The position numbers and the translations under genes were made by a program. Of a stretch of 64,000 nt of DNA, positions 54,215 to 62,579 are shown piece by piece. Position 1 is the first letter of the stretch; each line of letters opens with the position of its first letter. A model generated the notes under the pieces. It was not told the DNA's origin and ran no database searches. It saw nothing but the letters and a program-made list of their open reading frames with translations. Origin of the DNA: Phormidium sp. FACHB-1136 (GTDB taxonomy: Bacteria > Cyanobacteriota > Cyanobacteriia > Phormidesmidales > Phormidesmidaceae); NCBI RefSeq assembly GCF_014697375.1, contig NZ_JACJRS010000015.1, forward strand, positions 1 to 64,000, given 5' to 3'.

Positions 54215-56089
54215 TTATTCCTCGGCGATCTGGAGTTCGTAGATATTCCAGAATGCGCCGCCGATGGCCGTGTATTGCACCCCTTCCACCGTGTTCCGCA
54301 CCGCCGCCAGGGAGAGGTTGTTGATCAGGTAGATGAAGGGGAGATATTCCTGGGTGAGTTGCTGGGTTTCTTGGTAGAGTTCAAAGCGGCTTTCCTCGTC
54401 GATTTCCTGGGCGGCTTGGATGTAGAGATCGGCGATACGGCGTTCCCAGTCGGCGGCTTGCCATCCTTCTAGGGGCGTTTGGCTGGGGCCAGCCTGTTGG
54501 TTAAAGGCATGGAGGGCACCATCCAGCAGCCACACGTTTGCGCCACCGTTGGGTTCTAGGCCACCCGTCAGACCCAGGATGCAGGCTTCCCACTCCAGGC
54601 TATCGGTGAGGCGATCCACCAGCACGTTGAAGGCGAGGGGTTGGAAGTCTACCTGAATGCCCAGGCGCTCTAGGTCGGTTTTAATTTGGGCTCCGATGGA
54701 TTCCCGAATGCGGTTGCCAGAATTGGTGATCAGGGTGAACCGCACTCGGTTGCCATCGGGGTCTACCAATTGGCCAGAACTATCCAGGGAAAAGCCCGCT
54801 GAGGTCAGGAGTTCTTGGGCTTTTTCGGGGTTGTAGTCGTAGGTGCGGATGCCCATTTCTGGGGGCGCAAAGAAGGGGCTGGGGACGGAAATTGGGGAGG
54901 TTTGGACGGCCCCTAGCCCTTGAAAAATGTTGTTGATCAGGGTTTCTCGGTCGATGCCGTAGGAAATGGCCTGCCGAAAGGCGACATCGTTAAACCAACG
55001 AGATCGGATCGGATCGACCAGGGGTTTGCCGTTGCGGCTCGCCTGATTGAGATTAAAGAAGAAGAAGTTGGTGCCCAGGTCGGGGCCACCGTTGTAGATG
55101 GTGAAATTGCCGCGATCCTCCTCCTGTTTCAGCAGGGAAAAGAAACTGGGCTGCACCCCAACGGAATCTAGGCCACCGGATCGAAACTGCAAAAAGGCCG
55201 TATCCGTAGACCCAACAATTTGCCAGACAATTTGCTCGATGAAAGGCTGAGGGTTACCCGCCCCATCCTGCTTCCAGTAGTAGGGATTCCGCTCGAAAAT
55301 CACCCGCTCTCCCGGAATATATTGCCCCAGGCGATAGGGGCCATTGGTAATGATTTGGGCGGGGGGCGTGTCGGTGCCCCAGGTGGATAGAAACAGCGGC
55401 GTCCCGTCGGCCCCTGTGGTCTCCACCGATGGCCGCAGAATGTGGGCCGGGATGATTTCGGTCTCCGTGTTGCGCAGAATGGGGGCAAAGGGTTCTGGCA
55501 AGGAAAACTGCACCCGCCGATCATCCACCGCCGTCACCGTGGGCAGCAAGCCTTGGGTGCCAATGCGGAAGCTGTCGCGGCCATTGGTGGGGATGTCGGA
55601 GTTAAACAGCACCTCGTAGGTGAACACCACGTCCTCCACCGTCAGCGGTGCCCCATCCGACCACCGCAACCCCTCCCGCAGGGTAAACACAATGGTTTTG
55701 CCGTCCTCAGAAATGTCCCAGCTTTCCGCCAGGGCCGGAATCACGTCTCCGGTCAGGCCATCGGTGCCCGTCAGTCCCTCAAAGGTCCAGCTAAAGATAT
55801 TGGGCGATTCTTGGCTCAAGATGGGGTTAAAGGTCTTGGGGTCGCTGAGGGTACTGAGCACTAAGCGGGGAATATTGGCTTCGGCCTTGGCAAATTGCTC
55901 CAGGCTACATCCCCCCAGGGGCAGCATCAGAACCAGGATCAGCAGCACGACTAGACCGCCCCGCCCCCAACCCCGCCCACGAAGCCACCAGGCCATCTGT
56001 AACCAAAATCGGCTCATCCAATACAGCCGAAACCAGCCCCTAACCCCTTGCCAGGGAACATGCCAGCCTAGGATAGACGGTTGTGCCAT
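54215..56089 (-). CDS. ABC transporter substrate-binding lipoprotein (SBP family 5, peptide/nickel type)
   Basis: The 624-residue protein has a long hydrophobic N-terminal segment (GGLVVLLILVLMLP) ending in lipobox LGGC, then a family 5 solute-binding domain: LSTLSDPKTFNPILS, LAESWDISEDGKTIVFTLREGLRWSDG, GPYRLGQYIPGERVIFERNPYYW, and ISYGIDRETLINNIFQGLG. Family members bind oligopeptides, nickel chelates or other solutes. No permease or ATPase genes are adjacent, so the partner transporter is elsewhere. I start at 56089 because GGGGAGAG precedes it by eight bases. The N-terminus before the hydrophobic segment, rich in Trp and Arg, is unusually long for a signal peptide; a start at MSRFWLQM would give a normal length. 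Confidence 0.9.
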   Translation of the reverse strand: MAQPSILGWHVPWQGVRGWFRLYWMSRFWLQMAWWLRGRGWGRGGLVVLLILVLMLPLGGCSLEQFAKAEANIPRLVLSTLSDPKTFNPILSQESPNIFSWTFEGLTGTDGLTGDVIPALAESWDISEDGKTIVFTLREGLRWSDGAPLTVEDVVFTYEVLFNSDIPTNGRDSFRIGTQGLLPTVTAVDDRRVQFSLPEPFAPILRNTETEIIPAHILRPSVETTGADGTPLFLSTWGTDTPPAQIITNGPYRLGQYIPGERVIFERNPYYWKQDGAGNPQPFIEQIVWQIVGSTDTAFLQFRSGGLDSVGVQPSFFSLLKQEEDRGNFTIYNGGPDLGTNFFFFNLNQASRNGKPLVDPIRSRWFNDVAFRQAISYGIDRETLINNIFQGLGAVQTSPISVPSPFFAPPEMGIRTYDYNPEKAQELLTSAGFSLDSSGQLVDPDGNRVRFTLITNSGNRIRESIGAQIKTDLERLGIQVDFQPLAFNVLVDRLTDSLEWEACILGLTGGLEPNGGANVWLLDGALHAFNQQAGPSQTPLEGWQAADWERRIADLYIQAAQEIDEESRFELYQETQQLTQEYLPFIYLINNLSLAAVRNTVEGVQYTAIGGAFWNIYELQIAEE

Positions 56090-56426
56090 GGAAAATCTCT
56101 CCCCTTTGCCGAAGATGGCCTCCCCAACCCAAGTGGAAAAGCCACGATTGCCTCTCAATTACTATACCGACTGGGCACTCTGTCGCCTGAGATCTCTGTC
56201 GCCTGAGAACTCTGTCGCCTGAGAACAAGGCCACAGGGTAGCCCTCCAGTCCCTAGATTAACGAAGGTGTCATTTCAGTTGCGAAGCATTAACAATCCTT
56301 GCTTTTTATGACAGCTTTCTAATCGGTAGTATTTTATACAGTTTTTTCAATTATTTTGATTAGTAGAGGGGCGATGCCATCTCCCCACCCCTGCTACTCC
56401 GCCCAAGCTTACCGAGAGGTTCCGCC
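56090..56426. other. Divergent intergenic region
   Basis: About 340 bases between the substrate-binding protein and a small plus-strand gene. Three near copies of TCTGTCGCCTGAGA lie at about 56178-56224. An AT-rich stretch at about 56280-56360 with TAGTATTTTATACA is the probable promoter of the small gene. Confidence 0.45.
56280..56360 (+). promoter_or_regulatory. Probable promoter region of the small plus-strand gene
   Basis: The AT-rich block holds TAGTAT and TATACA-like -10 candidates at about 56327-56340, with no well-spaced -35 element. It lies directly upstream of the 65-residue gene. Confidence 0.3.
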
Positions 56427-56624
56427 ATGTCTGCCCAAGATCAAGCCCGTGTGCTGATGATGCGCCACCACCATATGATTAAAAACCGCCAGCAGTCTAT
56501 GCTGTGTCGCACGAATGAAGAGGTAGGGATGCCCGGTGATGCTCACCACTGGAGCAGTATCCAAGGCAAGCCTTCCGCCAATGCCGCCCGCAGCTACGAC
56601 CGCAGTGGCTCGGCCATGAGCTAG
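56427..56624 (+). CDS. Small protein with His/Gln-rich N-terminus, unrecognised family
   Basis: The 65-residue product starts MSAQDQARVLMMRHHHMIKNRQQSMLCR and ends YDRSGSAMS. GAGAGG lies seven bases before ATG, an appropriate ribosome-binding site, and an AT-rich promoter-like stretch precedes it, so I judge the gene real. It has no signal peptide or membrane helix. The His3 run and Cys could bind metal. I recall no function. Confidence 0.6.
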   Translation: MSAQDQARVLMMRHHHMIKNRQQSMLCRTNEEVGMPGDAHHWSSIQGKPSANAARSYDRSGSAMS

Positions 56625-56670
56625 ATTTCCCGTTGGTCTGTCCATCTTGGCATTGGTGTCGAGTTCGTTA

Positions 56671-56710
56671 GTCTTGAACCCGTTGTCTTGAACCCGTTGT
56701 CTTGAACCCG
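56671..56710. repeat. 14-base tandem repeat (almost three copies)
   Basis: GTCTTGAACCCGTT occurs at 56671-56684 and 56685-56698, with a partial third copy (GTCTTGAACCCG) at 56699-56710, ending four bases before the cyclase stop codon. It lies between the convergent small gene and the first cyclase. Confidence 0.85.
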
Positions 56711-56713
56711 CCC

Positions 56714-58549
56714 TCACGGCTGAATACCCCCCGCTGACCTGGCTGGCACAGTCCCCAGGGGCGGGGTGTTTTGTGGGGGGTGGGATGATGGGAACCTTGG
56801 CCCGCGCAGCCAGTAGGTTTCCATGCTGCCTCGGCCCTTGACTTGGATGGTGCCCCTCGGTTCGAGGTAATAGCGATCCTTGAGGTGTTGGTAGGTGCTG
56901 GCGGTGACTTGAATTCGACCCGGTTCCCCCAGAGATTCCATGCGGCTGGCCACATTCACCGCATCGCCCCAGAGGTCGTAGATAAATTTCTTGGTGCCAA
57001 TCACCCCGGCCACCACCACCCCGGTGTTGATGCCAATGCGAAGCCGCAGGGGTTCCCCAGCCATCACTTCAAAGGCCGTGGTGACCTGCTGCATGGCTAG
57101 GGCCATGTCGGCCAGTGCTTCGGCATGGTCGGGGCGGGGGGTGGGCAGACCAGCGGCCACCATGTAGGCATCGCCAATGGTTTTGATTTTTTCGAGGCCA
57201 AACTGTTCTGCCAACGCATCAAAGGCGGAGAAAATTCGGTTCAGCAACTCCACCAGTTGAATCGGCGAGAGGTGGCGGGAGAGTTGGGTAAACTCTACAA
57301 TGTCCGCGAACAAAATGCTGACCTCATCGAAATGCTGGGGCACGGAGGTGCGGCTATGCATCAGTTCGTCGGCGATGGGCCCTGGCAGGATGTTCAGCAG
57401 CAGGGTTTCGGCCCGTTGTTGCTCCGCTTGCAGCTTTTCAGCGCTCACTTGCAGGTCGTCTAGCATGGCGTTCACCTGCTGGGTGAGGTGACTGAGTTCG
57501 TCCTCGCCCTGTACCGCCACTCGCTGGGTGAGGTCATTGGTGGTGCCAATGGATCGCACCTCCTGGCTAAGCCGGATCACCCGTTGCAAAATCGCCCGAT
57601 CCAGCAGCAGCAAAATGGCCCCGGTGAACAGTACACAGGCTCCCAACAGAGCCAACCCAAGGGTTCTGCGGCTAAGCTCTCCCTGGTGATGGAGGTCGCG
57701 GGGGAGGGATACCTCCAGCAGGGCTTGGGGCTGGCCGTAGATATTCGACCAGAGGGCATAGCCCTTCAGTAGGTTCCGGTCTTGAATCTGAAGCTGGGTG
57801 GGGGATGGGGAGTCTCCGAGGGCAGGGCGGAAGTCGAGGCGGGAGGGGGGCAGGCTCGGCACCTGGGCCAGCAAGTCCGCCACGATGGCCTGGAGGGGGG
57901 TAGAGCCAAGGGCGTCAAGCTCAGGGTGAATCGTGAGATTGATCTGGGTGCGCTGCTCCAGATCCTCCTCCACGGCTGCATTGAGGTAGCGCCCCATCAA
58001 TAGGGATCCGGCGGCGGGGCCGATATTATCATTGCGTAGGATCGGCTTGACCACCGTTAGGATCAGTTGATCCTTCACGGGCAAAAGCCCCTCGTGATAG
58101 TGGGCCAGGTGGGGGAATTGCAGAAGTGGGCTCTCGGCGGTGAGATGGGTCAGGAGATCCGGGGGGATGGCCGTCACCAACCGCCTAGACGGAATATCGT
58201 AGTGGACGCCGTGGACGATCTGTCCGGCGGTGTTGATCACAATGATGAAGTTTAGGTCTAGGTTGCGCAGGGCCGAAGCCTTGAGGTTGTCTTCGATGTA
58301 GCGGTCATTCTCCCCTTTGGCAAACCCATAGGTTTCGTCCCAAGCGGCCCAGTCGCTGGTGAGCCGTTGCAGTTGATCTAGATCGTTGGCCAGGGCTTGC
58401 TCCACCCGCTGCACATTGCGCTGGGCATCTTCCTGCTCTAGGCGCTGATAGCTGCGCTGCAACATCATCGATAGACTGGCGTAGATCATCACCAGAAACC
58501 CCAGTACGGGCACGGTGATCAACAGCAGGGTTTGATGGCGTAGGTTCAT
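56714..58549 (-). CDS. Class III adenylate cyclase with CHASE4 and HAMP domains
   Basis: The 611-residue membrane protein has an N-terminal transmembrane helix (LLLITVPVLGFLVMIYASLS), an extracytoplasmic CHASE4 domain (DWAAWDETYGFAKGENDRYIE, about 65-250), a second helix (LALLGACVLFTGAILLLL, about 300-317), HAMP and coiled linker, then a cyclase domain (about 400-570). Metal Asp residues are in LFADIVEFTQLS and IGDAYMVAAGLP; the base-specifying residues appear as Lys in KIKTIGD and Asp in IYDLWGDAVNVASRMES, the adenylate-type pair, so cAMP is the expected product. It is a tandem paralogue of the gene at 58690-60627. Confidence 0.93.
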   Translation of the reverse strand: MNLRHQTLLLITVPVLGFLVMIYASLSMMLQRSYQRLEQEDAQRNVQRVEQALANDLDQLQRLTSDWAAWDETYGFAKGENDRYIEDNLKASALRNLDLNFIIVINTAGQIVHGVHYDIPSRRLVTAIPPDLLTHLTAESPLLQFPHLAHYHEGLLPVKDQLILTVVKPILRNDNIGPAAGSLLMGRYLNAAVEEDLEQRTQINLTIHPELDALGSTPLQAIVADLLAQVPSLPPSRLDFRPALGDSPSPTQLQIQDRNLLKGYALWSNIYGQPQALLEVSLPRDLHHQGELSRRTLGLALLGACVLFTGAILLLLDRAILQRVIRLSQEVRSIGTTNDLTQRVAVQGEDELSHLTQQVNAMLDDLQVSAEKLQAEQQRAETLLLNILPGPIADELMHSRTSVPQHFDEVSILFADIVEFTQLSRHLSPIQLVELLNRIFSAFDALAEQFGLEKIKTIGDAYMVAAGLPTPRPDHAEALADMALAMQQVTTAFEVMAGEPLRLRIGINTGVVVAGVIGTKKFIYDLWGDAVNVASRMESLGEPGRIQVTASTYQHLKDRYYLEPRGTIQVKGRGSMETYWLRGPRFPSSHPPQNTPPLGTVPARSAGGIQP

Positions 58550-58610
58550 TGTCGGGGGCGAGCGTGGGACAGGCTCAGAGAAATCACCTAGGGCAAATCA
58601 GAGAGATCTC

Positions 58611-58634
58611 CTGTAGCCTACTGCCTGACTACCC
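58611..58634 (-). promoter_or_regulatory. Duplicated upstream element of cyclase 1
   Basis: The block starting CTGTAGCCTACTGC and ending TGACTACCC lies 62 bases before the first cyclase start and recurs with one mismatch before the second cyclase (60700-60723, 73 bases before its start). The conserved copy is longer than expected for unrelated intergenic DNA and could be promoter or operator. Confidence 0.5.
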
Positions 58635-58689
58635 CATTAGGCGATAGCAATTCGGATAACCGAGGGCGGATCTGCGACTTTACAGACTT

Positions 58690-60627
58690 TTAGGACATCT
58701 CGGCCACCGAGGTGGAATATCCCCCATGGGTTGGGTTAGTGCAGTCTCCAGGGGTGGCGTTGATTGGGGGCGGTTGGGGAGGTTCAGATCGTGGCCCCCG
58801 TAGCCAGTAGGTCTCCATGTCGCCCCGGCCCTTGACTGGGATGGTGCCCCTCGGTTCGAGGTGATAGCGATCCTTGAGGCGTTCGTAGGTACTAGCAGTG
58901 ACTTGGATTCGGCCCGGTTCCCCTAGGGATTCCATGCGGCTGGCCACGTTCACCGCGTCGCCCCAAAGGTCGTAGATAAATTTTTTGGTGCCAATCACCC
59001 CGGCCACCACCACCCCAGTGTTGATGCCAATGCGAATACTAATGGGGGCATCTTCGCCAATGTCGAAGTTGGTCACCACATGCTGCATCGCTAGGGCCAT
59101 TTCGGCAATGGCCTCGGTATGGTCGGGGCGGGGGTTGGGCAGACCAGCCGCCACCATGTAGGCATCGCCAATGGTTTTGATTTTTTCGAGATCAAACTGC
59201 TCGGCGAGGGCGTCAAAGCTGGAGAAAATATCGTTGAGGATCTGCACTAACCGAATCGGCGATAGGCGGCTAGACAACTGGGTAAAGCCCACAATGTCGG
59301 CAAAGAGAATGGTCACCTCATCAAAGTGCTGGGGCACCGAGGTGCTGGTGTGCATCAACTCGTCGGCGATGGGCTCTGGCAGGATGTTCAGCAGCAGGTT
59401 TTCAGCCCGCTGTTGCTCTGCTTGCAGCTTTTTAGAACTCTCCTGAATCTCATCCAACATGGCGTTCACCCGCTGGCTCAGGTGGCTGAGTTCGTCCTCC
59501 CCCTGCACCGCCACCCGCTGGGTGAGGTCGTTGGTTTGGCCAATGTGCTCCACCTCCTGGCTGAGGGTCACCATGCGCCGCAAAATCACCCGATCCAGCA
59601 GCAGCAAAATGGCTCCGGTGGAAATCACACAGGCTCCTAGCAGCGCCAGCCCCAGGGTTTGGCGGCTGAGTTGTCCTTGTCGATAGATATCACGGGGGAG
59701 GTTCACCTCTAGGAGCGCCTGGGGTTGGCCGTAGATATTGGGCCACAGGGCATAGCCCTTGAGCAAGGTGTGATCCTGAGCGGTTAGCCGCGTGGGGGAT
59801 GGGGTGCGTCCTAGGGTCGGTGTCTGGACTCGGTTGGCGGCAAGGCGTGCAGCGGCTTCGGCCATCAACGGATCCAGAATGGCTGGTATGTTATGGGCCT
59901 GCCCCGGATTGTTCAGCCCCAGCTTGTCTAGATGACCCCGGTTGCCCAGATGACCCCGGTTGCCCAGATCCGCCCCTGCGGCAAGATCTATCGCGTCTAG
60001 GTCTGGGTGAACGGTGAAACTCACCTGGGTGCGACGGATTAGATCCGCCTCCACCGACGAATTGAGATAGCGGCCTATGAGTATGGCTCCCCTGGGTGGC
60101 CCGGTGGCGTCACTCCGCAAAATTGGCTCCACCACCGCTAGGATCAGGTGGTCATCCACGCGCATCAACCCCTGGTGGTGATAGGCCACATGGGGAAACT
60201 TCAGCAATGGACTATCCGCCTCCAGTTGGGCCAGGATGCCGGGGGGAACGGGGGCAAACTCGCCCTGTTCCAAGTTGTAGGCGTTGCTATAGATCACCTC
60301 GCCCTGGGTGTTCACCAGCACGATGAGATTGATCCTCAGGCTTTCAAAGGCGTACTTTTGAAAGTTGGAGGCCACGTAGGCGGCGTTGCCGTCCCGAATA
60401 AATTGATAGGTGTCATCCCGGACGGCCCAGTCCTCCGTGACACTATGCAACTGGTTCAGATCGCTGATCGCAGCTTCCTCCACCCGCTGCACATTGCGCT
60501 GGGCGTCCTCTTGCTCTAGGCGGTGATAGCTACGCTGCAAAACCACGGATAGACTGGCATAGACAAGCACCAGAAACCCCAGCAGGGGAACCGTCGTCAA
60601 CAGCAGCGTTTTATGGCGTAGGTTCAT
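58690..60627 (-). CDS. Class III adenylate cyclase with CHASE4 and HAMP domains (tandem paralogue)
   Basis: The 645-residue protein has the same layout as its neighbour: helix (LLLTTVPLLGFLVLVYASLS), CHASE4 (DWAVRDDTYQFIRDGNAAYV), second helix (LALLGACVISTGAILLLL), HAMP and class III cyclase (LFADIVGFTQLS, EKIKTIGDAYM, IYDLWGDAVNVASRMES, again Lys/Asp for ATP). The start at 60627 aligns with that of the paralogue. The sensor domain has an extra ~30 residues including a tandem LGNRGH repeat encoded by two 18-base copies at 59931-59966. Sensor divergence with conserved catalytic domain suggests that the two respond to different signals. Confidence 0.93.
   Translation of the reverse strand: MNLRHKTLLLTTVPLLGFLVLVYASLSVVLQRSYHRLEQEDAQRNVQRVEEAAISDLNQLHSVTEDWAVRDDTYQFIRDGNAAYVASNFQKYAFESLRINLIVLVNTQGEVIYSNAYNLEQGEFAPVPPGILAQLEADSPLLKFPHVAYHHQGLMRVDDHLILAVVEPILRSDATGPPRGAILIGRYLNSSVEADLIRRTQVSFTVHPDLDAIDLAAGADLGNRGHLGNRGHLDKLGLNNPGQAHNIPAILDPLMAEAAARLAANRVQTPTLGRTPSPTRLTAQDHTLLKGYALWPNIYGQPQALLEVNLPRDIYRQGQLSRQTLGLALLGACVISTGAILLLLDRVILRRMVTLSQEVEHIGQTNDLTQRVAVQGEDELSHLSQRVNAMLDEIQESSKKLQAEQQRAENLLLNILPEPIADELMHTSTSVPQHFDEVTILFADIVGFTQLSSRLSPIRLVQILNDIFSSFDALAEQFDLEKIKTIGDAYMVAAGLPNPRPDHTEAIAEMALAMQHVVTNFDIGEDAPISIRIGINTGVVVAGVIGTKKFIYDLWGDAVNVASRMESLGEPGRIQVTASTYERLKDRYHLEPRGTIPVKGRGDMETYWLRGPRSEPPQPPPINATPGDCTNPTHGGYSTSVAEMS
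59931..59966. repeat. Two 18-base tandem repeats inside the second cyclase gene
   Basis: GATGACCCCGGTTGCCCA occurs twice in a row, in frame, and encodes the LGNRGH repeats in the extracytoplasmic sensor domain. The paralogue lacks this segment. Confidence 0.9.
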
Positions 60628-60699
60628 TATTAAACGCAAGCTTTGGGCAAGCTGGGGGAGGTTCCCTAGAATCCACTGAGGACAAACCAGAGGCCCCCC

Positions 60700-60723
60700 T
60701 GTAGCCTACTGCGTGACTACCCA
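60700..60723 (-). promoter_or_regulatory. Duplicated upstream element of cyclase 2
   Basis: Same block as at 58611-58634 with one base changed. Downstream of both copies, similar wording continues (GGATAA within 20-30 bases), so the conserved tract may be 60 or more bases. Confidence 0.5.
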
Positions 60724-60863
60724 ATCCGGCGAGGCAAATCCGGATAATCTAGGGCCAAGAGTCGTTTTCTGTAATCCAGCCATTCTCCTAAACATTTGTT
60801 TACATTAAGAGATGGGGCACCCTTGCCCCAGGGCGTGATCATCTCATCGGGGAGCCTTCCAGC

Positions 60864-62177
60864 GTGACTATTTTTTCCACCTTTAGCCCATCGGTGCGGG
60901 CCAATTTAGCCATCTTGTTTGCCGCAGGGCTGTGCTTTTGGTCGGGGTTGGCGGGGCTATTGCCCACCCTGCCCCTGTTCATCGAAACCCTGGGCGGCAG
61001 CGGCCAGCAAATCGGTATTGTGATGGCCTCCTTTGCCATTGGGCTGTTGGTGGCGCGTCCGGCCCTGGCTCGTTTGGCGGATACCCGTGGCCGCAAGCTG
61101 GTGATGATCATTGGCCTCATCGCCGTGGCCCTGGCTCCCTTTGGCTACTTACTGGTGCAAATGCTGCCCCACCTCCAGTTTCCGATTTCCCTGGGGGCAT
61201 GGAGGCTAACCGTGGATGGGTCTATCCTCGCCCTCATCGCCATTCGGGCCTTCCACGGTCTCAGCATTGCCGCCTTTGTGGTGGCCTACAGCGCCCTGGT
61301 CGTGGATCTGGCTCCCCCTGCCAATCGTGGCGAACTGATTGGTTATATGACCCTCGTGAATCCCCTCGGCCTTGCCCTAGGGCCAGCGCTGGGGGGCTTT
61401 TTGTACGAAGCTTCAGGCTTTCGGGTGGCGTTTTTGGTAATGGGGATTCTGGGATTCCTGGGCCTGTTCCTGGTGCTGCGCCTAGAGGAACCCTACCGCC
61501 CCGGTGCGGGACAGGCCAAGACCGCTGATACTGCCTTTTGGAGCCAACTTTGGTCAGGTCGGGTGCGCACCCCAGCCATGATTTTACTGCTGGTCGGTCT
61601 GGCCTTTGGCACCCTGAGCACCTTTGTGCCCCTCTACGTGCGCGAGGCTGGGTTAGCGCTGAACGTCGGCCTGATCTACGCCGCCTCCGCCGTGGCCAGT
61701 TTTACCTCTCGACTGGTGGTGGGCCGAGCCTCCGACCGCTACGGACGGGGACGATTCATCACCGCCAGTCTGCTGATCTATAGCCTCGCTATGGGGATCT
61801 TTTGGCTGGCCAATAGCGCTCCCCTGTTTCTGTTGGCTGGGGTAATCCAGGGCTTTGGGGCCGGGACACTGATTCCCATGATTGCCGCCTTGATGGGCGA
61901 CCGATCCAGCCCCGCCGACCGAGGCCGCACCTTTGGCCTTGCCATGGTGGGGTTTGATGTGGGTATTGCCCTGGCTGGCCCCGTTTTTGGAACCATCGCC
62001 GATGCCCTCAGCTATCGCGGCATCTTTGGCCTCGCCGGAGTGATGACCTTGACGGGCCTCCTCATTTTCATTACGGCCTCCAGCAAAGACCTCCCCCACT
62101 CCCTCCGCTTTGCCCTCGGTCAAGGGCGCGACATCTACGCCGTAGACGGATGGCAGGGCCAAGCCACACCAGAATAA
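60864..62177 (+). CDS. Major facilitator superfamily transporter
   Basis: The 437-residue protein has 12 hydrophobic segments in two halves. The MFS signature appears as LADTRGRKLVMIIG between helices 2 and 3 and as GRASDRYGRGRFI in the second half. It resembles drug or small-molecule exporters of the proton-coupled type. No neighbour suggests a substrate. It is divergent from the second cyclase. Confidence 0.9.
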   Translation: MTIFSTFSPSVRANLAILFAAGLCFWSGLAGLLPTLPLFIETLGGSGQQIGIVMASFAIGLLVARPALARLADTRGRKLVMIIGLIAVALAPFGYLLVQMLPHLQFPISLGAWRLTVDGSILALIAIRAFHGLSIAAFVVAYSALVVDLAPPANRGELIGYMTLVNPLGLALGPALGGFLYEASGFRVAFLVMGILGFLGLFLVLRLEEPYRPGAGQAKTADTAFWSQLWSGRVRTPAMILLLVGLAFGTLSTFVPLYVREAGLALNVGLIYAASAVASFTSRLVVGRASDRYGRGRFITASLLIYSLAMGIFWLANSAPLFLLAGVIQGFGAGTLIPMIAALMGDRSSPADRGRTFGLAMVGFDVGIALAGPVFGTIADALSYRGIFGLAGVMTLTGLLIFITASSKDLPHSLRFALGQGRDIYAVDGWQGQATPE

Positions 62178-62579
62178 AACCCGTTGGGGGCCTCCGCTCT
62201 GGGTCGTTCTGCTCGTTCTGCGGTCCCAAGTCTGCGTTAAGTAAGACGACAAACAGCATGGAAATGCGCGATCATCAACTCCTGAAAGAGTTTTCCGCTA
62301 AAGTGCGCCAGCCATTTCTTGATGCAAAAATCTGGGCCGTTGGCTCACGGGCTAGGGGGAATGCTCAACGGCCAGCAAGTCATCGGAAAATTTGGCGAAA
62401 TCCTGAAAAACTCACGTTTTTTGACAATAGGTTGTCTGAATCGATCTAGCTCTGTCACCATAGAGAGCAGCTTTGGTGTGAGTTGTGTACGGTTTCCGTT
62501 GGCGGGTCTACCTGTCCAACCTCGTCACAGACCTGGTTTTGAGTCCCTGTCTTTCGAGTCAAATTTGGTAAATAAATCC
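62178..62579. other. Region with a nucleotidyltransferase-like remnant
   Basis: About 400 bases between the MFS and META genes, with one possible gene fragment described separately (62258-62449). The rest is AT-richer and presumably holds the META gene promoter. Confidence 0.4.
62258..62449 (+). pseudogene. Remnant of MNT-type nucleotidyltransferase
   Basis: The frame from ATG 62258 reads MEMRDHQLLKEFSAKVRQPF and on through IWAVGSRARGNA, matching the start of minimal nucleotidyltransferases (GSRARG motif) used as the antitoxin in MNT/HEPN pairs. The expected DSDID catalytic segment does not follow; the frame continues with unrelated basic residues to the stop. It is therefore a truncated or decayed gene. 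No HEPN partner is visible. Confidence 0.4.

Noticed and set aside
53946-54215. 89-residue minus-strand frame in the gene desert
   Set aside because: Basic, low-complexity start and no recognised family; likely chance, though the segment near TLTEIVINLQGQ looks protein-like.
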